Shown here: in pieces, positions 43,398 through 51,597 of the stretch
Position numbering within the stretch: position 1 is the stretch's first letter
Layout of the letters: each line of letters starts with the position of its first letter
From: Chthoniobacterales bacterium
Lineage (GTDB): Bacteria > Verrucomicrobiota > Verrucomicrobiia > Chthoniobacterales > UBA10450
Direction of reading: 5' to 3'
NCBI GenBank assembly: GCA_035274845.1
Contig: DATENU010000006.1
Span: forward strand, 50,240 to 114,239
DNA: 64,000 bases
Program-made: the position numbers and the translations under genes
Notes under the pieces: generated by a model
Databases searched by the model: none
Told to the model about the DNA's origin: nothing
Seen by the model: the letters and a program-made list of their open reading frames with translations, nothing else

Positions 43398-45938
43398 ATG
43401 ATCAATTCCTTCATTTGGAAAATGGCGTGGCGCGACAGCCGGTCGAGCCGGCGGCGGCTCCTGCTCTTTTCCATCTCGATCACGCTGGGGATCGCGGCCC
43501 TGGTGAGCATCGGTTCGTTTCGCCACAGCCTGGCCCGGGCGATTGACGACCAGGCGCGCACGCTGCTGGGAGCGGATCTCGTCGTTCAATCGACGAGAGC
43601 GTTTCGACCTGAGGACGAAGCCCTGTTGCACTCGTTAGGCGAAGCGCAGGCGCGCGAAGTCCGGTTCACGACCATGACCAGTTTCCCGAAGAGCAACGGA
43701 ACCAGACTTGCCAGCGTCCGCGCCCTTGGGGGCGATTTTCCGTTTTATGGCCCCATGGAAACGACGCCCGCGGCGGCCGCCCGCGAATTCCGGGAGGGAG
43801 CGCGCGCGGTCCTCGAGGAGAGTCTAATGCTCCAGTTCCACGTCGAACCGGGTGATCCGGTGAAAATCGGCGACTTTGAATTCATCGTTGCGGGTGCGCT
43901 TCGGAAAATGCCGGGCGAAGCGACGGCCGCCGGATCCTTCGCGCCGCGGGTTTACATTCCGCTCCAGGAGCTGGAGCAAACCCATTTGCTGAAGCCGGGC
44001 AGCCTCGCCCGCTATCGAGCCTATGTGAAGTTTCCGGAAAACACCGACGTCGAAGCGCGAATGGAAATGCTTGGGCCGCAGATCAAACGGCTGGGCATGG
44101 ATTACGACACGGTCGAGAAGCGGAAGCGCGATCTCGGTAAGTCGCTCGATAACCTGTATCGTTTCCTCAATCTTGTCGGGTTCATTTCGCTCTTGCTCGG
44201 CGCCGTCGGCGTGGCCAGCGCGATCCAGGCGCATCTCCAGCAGAAAACCAGGACTGGCGCGATCCTGCGCTGTCTTGGCATGTCCGCGGCCGGCACCGTC
44301 ACGGTCTATCTAATTCAGACCGCGGCGATGGGGCTTTTTGGCGCCGGCATGGGCGCGGCGCTCGGAGTGGCGATGCAGCGGCTTTTTCCGCGCATTCTCA
44401 TGTCATTCCTGCCCCTGCCGATCACAACTTCCCTCGCGTGGCAGCCGATCTTTGCCGGCTTTTTCATCGGGTTCGCGGTTTGCATTCTCTTCGCCCTGCC
44501 GCCGCTGCTCCGCTTTCGACGATTGTCGCCCCTCCGCGTTTTTCGTGCCGCGGTGGAAGTCGAATCGCCGGGCCGCAGGCGCGACCTCATTCTCTGGGCG
44601 ATCTACGGCCTGATCGTCGCCGGGATCACCGCGTTTTCGATTTCGCAGGCCGAAACAGTTGTGCGTGGCGTGATTTTCGCCCTGGCCTTGTTTGTGGCCG
44701 TCGGCATTTTTGCCGCGGTCGCCAAGCTCCTCATCGTTGGCATTCGCAAATTCTTCCCGCACGGTTGGAGCTTCGTGTTGCGGCAGGGATTGGCGAACCT
44801 TTACCGGCCGAACAACCGCACGCTGCTCCTCACCCTTTCGTTAGGGCTCGGTACTTTTCTCCTGCTCAATCTCTATCTCACTCGCGAAGTGTTGCTCTCG
44901 CAGTTCACTTCGCTCGGCGCCAATAACCAGCCCAACATCTTTTTCTTCGACATCCAGCCGGACCAAAAAGCGGGCGTGGCCGAGACTGTGCGGGCCGCCG
45001 GTCTGCCGGTCATCCAGGAAGCGCCGATCGTCACGATGCGGCTTGCTGAGGTGAAGGGACGGAAAAGCGCCGACATTCTCCTCGATCCGCAGCGGAAAAC
45101 ACCGGAGTGGGAATTGGAACGAGAATACCGGACGACTTATCGCGACCAGCTTACCGAGACCGAGAAGGTCACAGCGGGGAAATGGATTGGGCGGATCGAC
45201 TATAAACCGGGCGATACGGTGCCGATCTCGGTCGAGGGTGACATTGCGAAAGATCTCGGGATAAAGATCGGCGACGAACTGATCTTCGACGTCCAGGGAG
45301 TCCCGATCAAGACGACGCTGGCCAGCACGCGAGAAGTCGATTGGAAACGGTTCCAGACGAATTTCTTTGTCGTGTTTCCAGCTGGCGTTTTGGAAAACGC
45401 CCCGACGTTTCATGTTTTGGTGAGCCGGGTGCCTACGCCGGCCGAATCCGCGAAATTGCAAAACGCGGTGGTGGAAAAATTCCCAAATGTTTCCGCGATC
45501 GACCTGACTTCCGTGATCCAAACCGTCGATTCGATTTTGAGCAAAGTGGCGCTGGTGATTCGCATCATGTCGCTCTTCACCGTGGGCGCCGGCCTGATCG
45601 TATTGGCGAGTACCATCTGGAGCGGGCGCTATCAGCGGCTTCAGGAAAGCATTCTGTTGCGCACGCTCGGGGCGTCGCGGCTGCAAATCTGGAAAATACT
45701 CTGCGCCGAATATTTTCTTCTCGGGGTTTTCGCGAGCGCCACGGGAATCGTCCTGGCGGTAGCCGCAAGCTGGGCCCTGGCGAAATTCGTTTTTGAACTC
45801 AGTTACTCGCCAACGATCTTGCCGCTTTTTGTAACGGCTGGCTCGGTGAGTTTGCTGACGGTTGCGATCGGGTTAATCGCGAGCCGTGGAGTAGGGAGCG
45901 CGCCGCCGCTGGAGATTTTGCGAGCGGAGGCGGAGTAA
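43398..45938 (+). CDS. ybbP: YbbP-type FtsX-like ABC permease
   Basis: An 846-residue permease of the duplicated FtsX type. The N-terminal segment (LLLFSISITLGIAALVSIGSF) is followed by a periplasmic domain, a central cluster of four segments, a second long anchor and periplasmic domain, and a C-terminal cluster (VIRIMSLFTVGAGLIVLAS ... LLTVAIGLIAS). The ESILLRTLGASRLQIWKIL motif, typical of the FtsX domain, lies between them. The gene is convergent with rluB, nine bases apart. Confidence 0.92.
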   Translation: MINSFIWKMAWRDSRSSRRRLLLFSISITLGIAALVSIGSFRHSLARAIDDQARTLLGADLVVQSTRAFRPEDEALLHSLGEAQAREVRFTTMTSFPKSNGTRLASVRALGGDFPFYGPMETTPAAAAREFREGARAVLEESLMLQFHVEPGDPVKIGDFEFIVAGALRKMPGEATAAGSFAPRVYIPLQELEQTHLLKPGSLARYRAYVKFPENTDVEARMEMLGPQIKRLGMDYDTVEKRKRDLGKSLDNLYRFLNLVGFISLLLGAVGVASAIQAHLQQKTRTGAILRCLGMSAAGTVTVYLIQTAAMGLFGAGMGAALGVAMQRLFPRILMSFLPLPITTSLAWQPIFAGFFIGFAVCILFALPPLLRFRRLSPLRVFRAAVEVESPGRRRDLILWAIYGLIVAGITAFSISQAETVVRGVIFALALFVAVGIFAAVAKLLIVGIRKFFPHGWSFVLRQGLANLYRPNNRTLLLTLSLGLGTFLLLNLYLTREVLLSQFTSLGANNQPNIFFFDIQPDQKAGVAETVRAAGLPVIQEAPIVTMRLAEVKGRKSADILLDPQRKTPEWELEREYRTTYRDQLTETEKVTAGKWIGRIDYKPGDTVPISVEGDIAKDLGIKIGDELIFDVQGVPIKTTLASTREVDWKRFQTNFFVVFPAGVLENAPTFHVLVSRVPTPAESAKLQNAVVEKFPNVSAIDLTSVIQTVDSILSKVALVIRIMSLFTVGAGLIVLASTIWSGRYQRLQESILLRTLGASRLQIWKILCAEYFLLGVFASATGIVLAVAASWALAKFVFELSYSPTILPLFVTAGSVSLLTVAIGLIASRGVGSAPPLEILRAEAE

Positions 45939-45947
45939 GCGGAACGG

Positions 45948-46646
45948 TTATCGTTTGTCCTGAGGCTGGAGCGATTTTAGTTCGCTCCTGCTCAGCGGCC
46001 GCCAATGTCCCCGTGGCAAATCCCCCAAACGCAGACGCCCGATCCGGGTGCGGACGAGTTTCTTCACCTCATAGCCAATCTCGTAAAACATCCGGCGAAT
46101 CTGCCGGTTGATGCCTTGCCGGAGGACAACCTGAAGGCGTGCAGCCTTTACCGAATGGATCTTGTCGATCCGGGCGCGCTGCCCGTCGAGCATCACGCCA
46201 TCGATCAGTTTCCGCGCGAGAACCGGATCCCAGGGATGATCCAGGGTGACCTCATATTCCTTTTCGATTTTGTAGCGCGGATGGGTCAGGCGTTGCGCCA
46301 GGTCGCCATCGTTGGTCAGGACCAGCAGGCCTTCCGTCTGGGCATCGAGCCGGCCGATATTAAAGAGGCGCGGGAATTTCGGCGGCAGGAGATCGAAAAT
46401 AGTGTCGCGCGCATTGGGATCGGAACGCGTCGAAACAAAACCCGCGGGCTTGTTGAGGATGATGTGGAGCGGGCGTTCTCGGCGGACGAGTTTGCCGCCG
46501 ACTTTGATGTGGTCTTCCTCCGCGGGTTGCGCGCTGAAATCAGTGCAAACCCGGCCGTTGATCGTGACGCGACCCTCAGCAATCAGCTGGTCGCAATGCC
46601 GCCTCGAGCCGACACCGGCGGCGGCAAGAAAACGGTTCAGGCGCAT
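45948..46646 (-). CDS. rluB: 23S rRNA pseudouridine synthase of the RsuA/RluB family
   Basis: Isomerises uridine to pseudouridine in 23S (or 16S) rRNA. The protein has an N-terminal S4 domain (RLNRFLAAAGVGSRRHCDQ), the catalytic Asp in NIGRLDAQTEGLLVLTNDGD, YEVTLDHPWDP and the terminal QGINRQIRRMFYEIGYEV. Starting at 46646 gives 232 residues, about right for the RluB group; a longer frame begins in island-like sequence. Its first 40 coding bases have a diverged partner at 50129-50168, so the 5' end may have been supplied by an inserted island. Confidence 0.9.
   Translation of the reverse strand: MRLNRFLAAAGVGSRRHCDQLIAEGRVTINGRVCTDFSAQPAEEDHIKVGGKLVRRERPLHIILNKPAGFVSTRSDPNARDTIFDLLPPKFPRLFNIGRLDAQTEGLLVLTNDGDLAQRLTHPRYKIEKEYEVTLDHPWDPVLARKLIDGVMLDGQRARIDKIHSVKAARLQVVLRQGINRQIRRMFYEIGYEVKKLVRTRIGRLRLGDLPRGHWRPLSRSELKSLQPQDKR
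46606..46645. repeat. Left 40-bp direct repeat of the island, within rluB
   Basis: This stretch is 37/40 identical to 50129-50168 in the same orientation. It codes for RLNRFLAAAGVGS of RluB on the minus strand. All differences are at synonymous positions of that coding frame, as expected if the two copies are orthologous versions of one gene end. Confidence 0.82.
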
Positions 46647-46864
46647 TGCGCACTCAATGAAGCGTCGAAGTCCACAAAAGCGAACCTCAACTTCAAACAC
46701 CGCTTCGGTTTTCCACACATCTGCCAGAACTATTGCGTCTGGCTGGGCCGAGTGCCGCGCGGAGCAGTTTAGTGACGGCGCGCTCTGTCTGACGCTTACT
46801 TATTGCGAGCGATTGCCAACGAGCGGCATTCCATCTTATCGTTGAATTTCTTACCCCTCTACCC

Positions 46865-49414
46865 ATGAGCACAACCACAGAATATGAACAGATGGAACAG
46901 GTCCGTATCCTCGATTCTCTTCGCAGCAAAGTACGGAAGCAGGAGAAGGAAGGCTATAAAGGCTTAAGGAAGCGAGTGGTGCGTGGTTCTGAAGAGAACG
47001 ACGGGTGGATTCGAGATGGAGATCTCATCGAGGTTGCTTTGGTCTTAAGTGCACTTTCCGATTCCAAGAAGGCCTCTGACTCTGATTTCCAGAAACTGTC
47101 TGACAAGCTTTCTGCCGATTCCTTAACTCTCACATCGCTCGATCCGGGAAGCTTCTTCGAACATATTGATATCCAGACGGGGAAGCTCGGAGGAACGGAT
47201 GATCACGTCCCGGTACTCCGAGCAGCTATCATCTTGGAAACGCTCTCGCGATCCTTCCCGAGTGCTTTTTCTAGCGGTGGCTTCGGAAGTTATGCTCGAA
47301 TCGTATACGAACTTTATAAAGCCTCCGAGCCCGACGAGATGCTCGGAGGAGCTGGTCCCGGGAGTGACGGTGGGGCGCAGACAGCCTTCGTTACGATGCG
47401 GTGTATTCGCGCCGTCGTCTCGTTTGCCAACATGTGCCGAGATTTTGCGGAGTTGACGATGGCGGTCGTGGATTTGCAGGAAAAACCGCTCCCGGAGATG
47501 CCGCAAGAATGGTGGGACATTCACGCTAACGTGCTCAAAGAGACGGCCGCTATCACTACGAAGCTATATGTCGATCACTGGCAGTTTTTAGAAGACGGGC
47601 AGTCCCATGAGGACAAACTAAGAAAAATTTGCAATCTGGCCGAAGAGGCCGCGTCCAAAGCTCGCGCGACAATCGAGTACTATTCCGCTGAGGAAAAAAA
47701 GCCAAGTCGGCTAGGGCGGGACAAAGTTCGCGAGAGTTTCGAGAGACTAGAGAAGAGTTTCACGGACATCGCTGAAAAGACAAAACAGATTAGCGATCTC
47801 GCGGCTCCATTAAATGCGATTGCGAAAGAGCTGAAGGAAAAGCTACGGCCTACCTCGCGTTACCTGGAATCAATACTGGATCGCGAATTGGCTTCCGCTC
47901 TTTCGCAAAGCCGTCGTATCGCCGACGGCGCCGAACTCTTGTTTGCAGTCAACGGTTTGGCCATGCTGGGTAATGTGGAGGATGCTCGAATTGAGCGCGT
48001 GCTTCGCGCGGTGTCTGAGCAAGTTACGGACGCCGGTCGCATTCCAAGTCATCGGCCATTCGATGTCTTTGCCAAAGGCTATGTGCTTCATGTAGCCGCA
48101 GCCGAATCCATCCGGGCTTTTGCCGAACTAACGGTCCACGCGCCCGAGACTATAACAGCGGAGCTTGTTCAGAAATTGCTGCGCCATTTTGGGACGACAT
48201 GGCAAGAAAAAGCGGGGGGCTGGCGGCACGAGCGCGACAATGAAAACGGACTGTGCCAGCAATGGTTAACTGTCGTTTCATTGCGCGCCTTGCAAGCGCT
48301 GGGACGGGGGCTGGATAAACGAATCAATCAATTGGTTCTGAGCAACCTCAGTGTCCGGCAGCCGGTGGAATTGAAAAACATCGGTTTGCCAGATCTTTTC
48401 TATCCAGACTTCGGCCTTGTTGTCTCTGGGCTGCGAAAGAAGAGCATCGCCAATGTCTTGCAGGGGATGCGGGCGCATATCTTGGGAGATACCTCGCAAA
48501 ACCACAAATATTCCCTGGTGCTCTACGGCCCGCCTGGCACGGGCAAAACGACCATTGCAGAAGCGTTAGCCAAGACGTGCGAAGTGCCGCTGGTGGAAGT
48601 GACGCCGAGCGATATCTTGCTGGCTGGGGTCGAGAAGATTGAAACTCGCGCCCGTCTGGTCTTCGACGGGCTCTCCATGCTAACTGATGTGGTGATCCTG
48701 TTCGATGAATTCGATTCGATTCTGTGGAGCCGGGAAGCTGAAGAGAAGCCTGAGGGAATACTGCGTTTTCTTACGCCCGGCATGCTGCCAAAACTAAAGA
48801 AGCTCTACGAACACGCGAAGAAGCAACGCATCGGTTTCATTCTCTCGACGAATCTAATCGGTGGTTTGGACAAAGCAGCTACCCGTGAAGGACGTTTTGA
48901 CGTGCGGCTAGGAATTTATCCTCCGGACCTCCTCTCGCGTTATGGGCGGCTAACTCAAGCTTGGGCAACTTGGATGGCGGCGAGTAAAAGCAAGGCCTCC
49001 TTTCCAAAAGCAGCAGTGACGGAAGTTGTGCAGCGAACGGCTGGGGCGCCGATGGCTCGTTTAGGCAAACCGAGCTGGTTCACGGCCCCGAATGGAACGC
49101 CGGACGATGACTCGCCCTTTAGCTTATTGCTTGGCAAATCAGCCGACGTGGATTGGCCCGTGCCTGAGAAGAAAATTCCAGAAAAACCGGAAGAGGATTA
49201 CGGAAAAGAGCCGTTGAAGAAGTTGAATCCAGAAGTTCTGAGCGAGTGGAAGGAATGGTATTTTATTGGTAGCCGTGACCGCAAATTCGAGTTGGAAAAC
49301 GGGGAGATACCAAGCTGCGTGGTCCCGCCATGCCTGTCTGAGAGCGAATTTGAGACTGCACCCTGGGAATCTTGGAAGGCATCTTGCGATGCCCACGCTC
49401 AGCCTCCAATTTGA
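46865..49414 (+). CDS. AAA+ ATPase with a long helical N-terminal region
   Basis: Not a named family to me. The 849-residue protein has about 510 residues of mainly helical sequence, including a coiled-coil-like stretch (about 275-335) and helix-pair repeats around 355-500 containing GWRHERDNENGLCQQW. The AAA+ domain has Walker A GPPGTGKTTIAEALA (555 onward), Walker B VVILFDEFDS (Asp614/Glu615), STNLIGGL and an Arg-finger-like TREGRFDVRL. A C-terminal region of about 170 residues follows. It lies upstream of, and probably with, the deoxyribosyltransferase gene in an island of low G+C. The AAA+ module could be an energy-driven sensor or remodeller, as in many phage-defence proteins. Confidence 0.82.
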   Translation: MSTTTEYEQMEQVRILDSLRSKVRKQEKEGYKGLRKRVVRGSEENDGWIRDGDLIEVALVLSALSDSKKASDSDFQKLSDKLSADSLTLTSLDPGSFFEHIDIQTGKLGGTDDHVPVLRAAIILETLSRSFPSAFSSGGFGSYARIVYELYKASEPDEMLGGAGPGSDGGAQTAFVTMRCIRAVVSFANMCRDFAELTMAVVDLQEKPLPEMPQEWWDIHANVLKETAAITTKLYVDHWQFLEDGQSHEDKLRKICNLAEEAASKARATIEYYSAEEKKPSRLGRDKVRESFERLEKSFTDIAEKTKQISDLAAPLNAIAKELKEKLRPTSRYLESILDRELASALSQSRRIADGAELLFAVNGLAMLGNVEDARIERVLRAVSEQVTDAGRIPSHRPFDVFAKGYVLHVAAAESIRAFAELTVHAPETITAELVQKLLRHFGTTWQEKAGGWRHERDNENGLCQQWLTVVSLRALQALGRGLDKRINQLVLSNLSVRQPVELKNIGLPDLFYPDFGLVVSGLRKKSIANVLQGMRAHILGDTSQNHKYSLVLYGPPGTGKTTIAEALAKTCEVPLVEVTPSDILLAGVEKIETRARLVFDGLSMLTDVVILFDEFDSILWSREAEEKPEGILRFLTPGMLPKLKKLYEHAKKQRIGFILSTNLIGGLDKAATREGRFDVRLGIYPPDLLSRYGRLTQAWATWMAASKSKASFPKAAVTEVVQRTAGAPMARLGKPSWFTAPNGTPDDDSPFSLLLGKSADVDWPVPEKKIPEKPEEDYGKEPLKKLNPEVLSEWKEWYFIGSRDRKFELENGEIPSCVVPPCLSESEFETAPWESWKASCDAHAQPPI

Positions 49415-49482
49415 GCATCTGCCGCCACGAGTCAGATGTTCGCATCGTCCGGAATTCACCCATAGATTGCGACCAACGCGAA

Positions 49483-50091
49483 ATGTCGAGCACCATGCCT
49501 AAAATCTACCTGGCCGGACCGGAAGTTTTCCTTCCTCAGGCAGGCGTGATCGGCGAAGCCAAAAAGGCGATTTGTAAACAGTACGGAGGCGAAGGGGTTT
49601 TCCCAATCGATACTGAGCTCGATCTTCGTAATTGCAGTCCGGCAGAAGCAGGTTTCCGCATTAGCGCTTACAATGAAGACCTAATTCGACGCTGCGATCT
49701 GTTGATTGCTAACATGACGCCGTTCCGGGGCATCAGTGCGGATATCGGCACGGTTTACGAAATGGGCTTTGCTGCGGGTCTTGGGAAACCTGTGTTCGCG
49801 TACACGAATGTAGCGGAGAACTACGCTTCCAGGACGCTAAGGGATCTGGGGCTCCCGCGTGCGAGAGATCACCGGGGTCGTTTGTGCGATCGCTCTGGCA
49901 TGTTCATCGAAGACTGGGGGCTGATGGACAATCTGATGCTCGAAGGAGGTGTTCGTTCTCACGGAGGAGAACTTATTGTGGGAGCCGTCCCAAAGGATGA
50001 ACTCTATACAAATCTCAAAAATTTTCAGCGGTGTGTGGAGCGAGCGATGGCTTCGATCGGAAGCCAAGAATCGGGTCGGCCGTCACCGTAA
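49483..50091 (+). CDS. Nucleoside 2-deoxyribosyltransferase-like protein (DRHyd fold)
   Basis: A protein of about 200 residues with the nucleoside 2-deoxyribosyltransferase pattern: KIYLAGPEVFLPQA at the start, RRCDLLIANMTPFRGISAD, and GTVYEMGFAAGLGKPVFAYT, where the Glu of YEMG is the usual nucleophile. Such enzymes cleave or exchange N-glycosidic bonds of deoxynucleosides; relatives hydrolyse nucleotides in conflict systems. Starts at 49483 or 49495 are both possible. It follows the ATPase stop by about 70 bases, so the two genes are probably co-transcribed. The insertion after FAYTN, with a charged LRDLGLPRARDHRGR loop, is larger than in short family members. Confidence 0.85.
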   Translation: MSSTMPKIYLAGPEVFLPQAGVIGEAKKAICKQYGGEGVFPIDTELDLRNCSPAEAGFRISAYNEDLIRRCDLLIANMTPFRGISADIGTVYEMGFAAGLGKPVFAYTNVAENYASRTLRDLGLPRARDHRGRLCDRSGMFIEDWGLMDNLMLEGGVRSHGGELIVGAVPKDELYTNLKNFQRCVERAMASIGSQESGRPSP

Positions 50092-50112
50092 CGGTGACCA
50101 GCTGAGACTAAT

Positions 50113-50169
50113 TCATCGTGACCGGCGCGAACCGACACCGGCGGCGGCGAGGAAACGGTTCAGGCGCAC
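50113..50169 (-). pseudogene. Remnant of the original rluB 5' end
   Basis: From a GTG at 50169 the minus strand reads 18 codons: VRLNRFLAAAGVGSRRSR followed by a stop. The first 16 residues equal the start of RluB apart from the initiator, after which homology stops. It lies just downstream of the small basic protein gene on the same strand, where an uninterrupted rluB would be expected. It is best read as the displaced 5' end left by island insertion. Confidence 0.78.
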
Positions 50170-50179
50170 GGGGATTCAA

Positions 50180-50256
50180 GTGAATGGTGACTGGTGATTG
50201 GTGAATGGAAGACAGTGTTGCCGTCTACCAATCGCTATTCACTTATCACCATTCAC
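50180..50256. repeat. Inverted GTGANNN heptamer array, copy C
   Basis: The left arm is GTGAATG, GTGACTG, GTGATTG, GTGAATG. The right arm on the minus strand begins GTGAATG, GTGATAA, GTGAATA, then the diverged GCGATTG. The central part also contains GACAGTGTTGCCGTC, a small palindrome. It lies between the rluB remnant and the small basic protein stop. Confidence 0.85.
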
Positions 50257-50263
50257 CAGCCTG

Positions 50264-50419
50264 CTAGGCGTCCGGCTTCGTCTTCGGAAGGCCGATGACT
50301 TTCGTGCCTTCCTTGAACTGGCCGCGCTTCTTCAGAAGCTCAACGCGCTCAAAGCGTTTCAAGACGTTCCGCTTTGCCGTAATGGTGCTGGCTCCTTTTA
50401 GACTGCGATGTTGCGACAT
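50264..50419 (-). CDS. Small basic protein of the Chlamydiae/Verrucomicrobia type
   Basis: A 51-residue, very basic protein: SQHRSLKGASTITAKRNVLK, then ERVELLKKRGQF and VIGLPKTKPDA. Size, charge and the RNVLKRxERxxxLxxxG pattern match the small basic protein family conserved in Chlamydiae and Verrucomicrobia (TIGR04137, from memory). It is thought to be ribosome- or nucleic-acid-associated, without proof. A perfect AGGAG lies at the right distance before the ATG at 50419. It follows mtnA by 59 bases on the same strand. Confidence 0.75.
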   Translation of the reverse strand: MSQHRSLKGASTITAKRNVLKRFERVELLKKRGQFKEGTKVIGLPKTKPDA

Positions 50420-50478
50420 AAATACTCCTGTTCTCCCGGGGTTGGGGAGCGCGCACCTTACAATGGTGCGCGGGTTTT

Positions 50479-51567
50479 TCAAGCCCGGCGGTGCTCAGGG
50501 AAAAGCTCGAGGATACTTTGCTCGTTCGCCTCGCAAATCCCGCGCTCCGTGATAAGGCCCGTAATTAGCTCGCGCGGAGTCACATCGAACCCGTAATTCG
50601 CGGCTGGGCTGCTCTCCGGGGCGACCCGGACTTCGACATGAGCGCCGCCGTGCAACCCGTCAGCATGGCTCACTTCCTCGGAACCGCGTTCCTCGATCGG
50701 AATTTCGTTTACCCCATCGCGAATACTCCAATCGAAGGAGGAGGAGGGGAGCGCGACGTAAAACGGCACGCCGTTATCTTTTGCGGCCAGGGCCTTCAAA
50801 TAGGTGCCGATTTTGTTCGCCACGTCGCCGGTGTAAGTCGTTCGATCGGTCCCGACGATCACCGCGTCCACCTTGCCCCGCTGCATCAAATGGCCGCCCG
50901 CGTTATCGGCGATAATGGTGTGCGGGACGCCGTGTTCGCCGAGCTCCCACGCGGTGAGCTTCGATCCCTGGCTGCGCGGACGCGTTTCGTCCACCCAAAC
51001 GTGAATCGGAATGCCGGCGTCGTGCGCCGCGTAGAGCGGGGAAGTGGCCGAGCCAAAATCGACAAACGCGAGCCAGCCGGCGTTGCAATGGGTGAGGACG
51101 TTGACCGGACCGCCGCCTTTTTTTTTGCTCAGATCCCGAATCAACTGGAAACCATGTTCGCCAATCCGCCGGCAATATTCGGCATCTTCGTCGGCGATTT
51201 GCTGCGCAGCGCGAAACGCAACCGCCCGCTTTTCCTCCGGCGAGTCCGCGGCGGCGATTGCTTTCAATTGCCGGTCCACAGCCCAGGCCAGATTTACCGC
51301 GGTCGGTCGCGTCGCCTTCAACTGCTCCGCGGCTGCCATGAGGTCGGACTCGAACGTCGCCAGATACATTCCGTAGCCCGCCGCCGCGCCGATCAATCCC
51401 GCGCCGCGCACGTGCATTTCGCGAATCGCTGCCGCCATCTCCGCGACTGTGCGAACGTCCTCGATCACGAACCGGTGCGGCAACGCGCGTTGGTCGATCA
51501 GTTGGATCACACGCTCGTCCCCCGGTTTTGGCCAAATGGTGCGGTAGTGGCGTCCCTTGACGTTCAT
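50479..51567 (-). CDS. mtnA: S-methyl-5-thioribose-1-phosphate isomerase
   Basis: Converts methylthioribose 1-phosphate to methylthioribulose 1-phosphate in the methionine salvage pathway. The 362-residue enzyme is homologous to eIF2B subunits. It has REMHVRGAGLIGAAAGYGMY, the catalytic Cys in LTHCNAGWLA, WVDETRPRSQGSKLTAWEL, the Asp in IVGTDRTTYTGDVANKIGTY, and FDVTPRELITGLITERGI. It lies 30 bases after the GT39 gene and 59 before the small basic protein gene. Other salvage genes are not in view. Confidence 0.93.
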   Translation of the reverse strand: MNVKGRHYRTIWPKPGDERVIQLIDQRALPHRFVIEDVRTVAEMAAAIREMHVRGAGLIGAAAGYGMYLATFESDLMAAAEQLKATRPTAVNLAWAVDRQLKAIAAADSPEEKRAVAFRAAQQIADEDAEYCRRIGEHGFQLIRDLSKKKGGGPVNVLTHCNAGWLAFVDFGSATSPLYAAHDAGIPIHVWVDETRPRSQGSKLTAWELGEHGVPHTIIADNAGGHLMQRGKVDAVIVGTDRTTYTGDVANKIGTYLKALAAKDNGVPFYVALPSSSFDWSIRDGVNEIPIEERGSEEVSHADGLHGGAHVEVRVAPESSPAANYGFDVTPRELITGLITERGICEANEQSILELFPEHRRA

Positions 51568-51597
51568 CGAAGTAAGAATGCGTTGAAGGTCGCGAGG

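Larger units (their letters stand above)
46646..50168. mobile_element. Putative genomic island inserted at the 5' end of rluB
   Basis: The 3.5-kb region is bounded by the 40-bp direct repeats. It has visibly lower G+C than its surroundings and two genes, an AAA+ ATPase and a nucleoside deoxyribosyltransferase-like protein. Without it, the minus-strand genes mtnA, the small basic protein gene and rluB would be adjacent. No integrase, transposase or terminal inverted repeat was seen, so the mechanism is unknown; a lost or trans-acting integrase is possible. Confidence 0.65.

Noticed and set aside
46719..46864. Possible integrase or small gene at the left end of the island
   Set aside because: No open frame with recombinase motifs was found in either strand; the stretch seems to be only upstream region.
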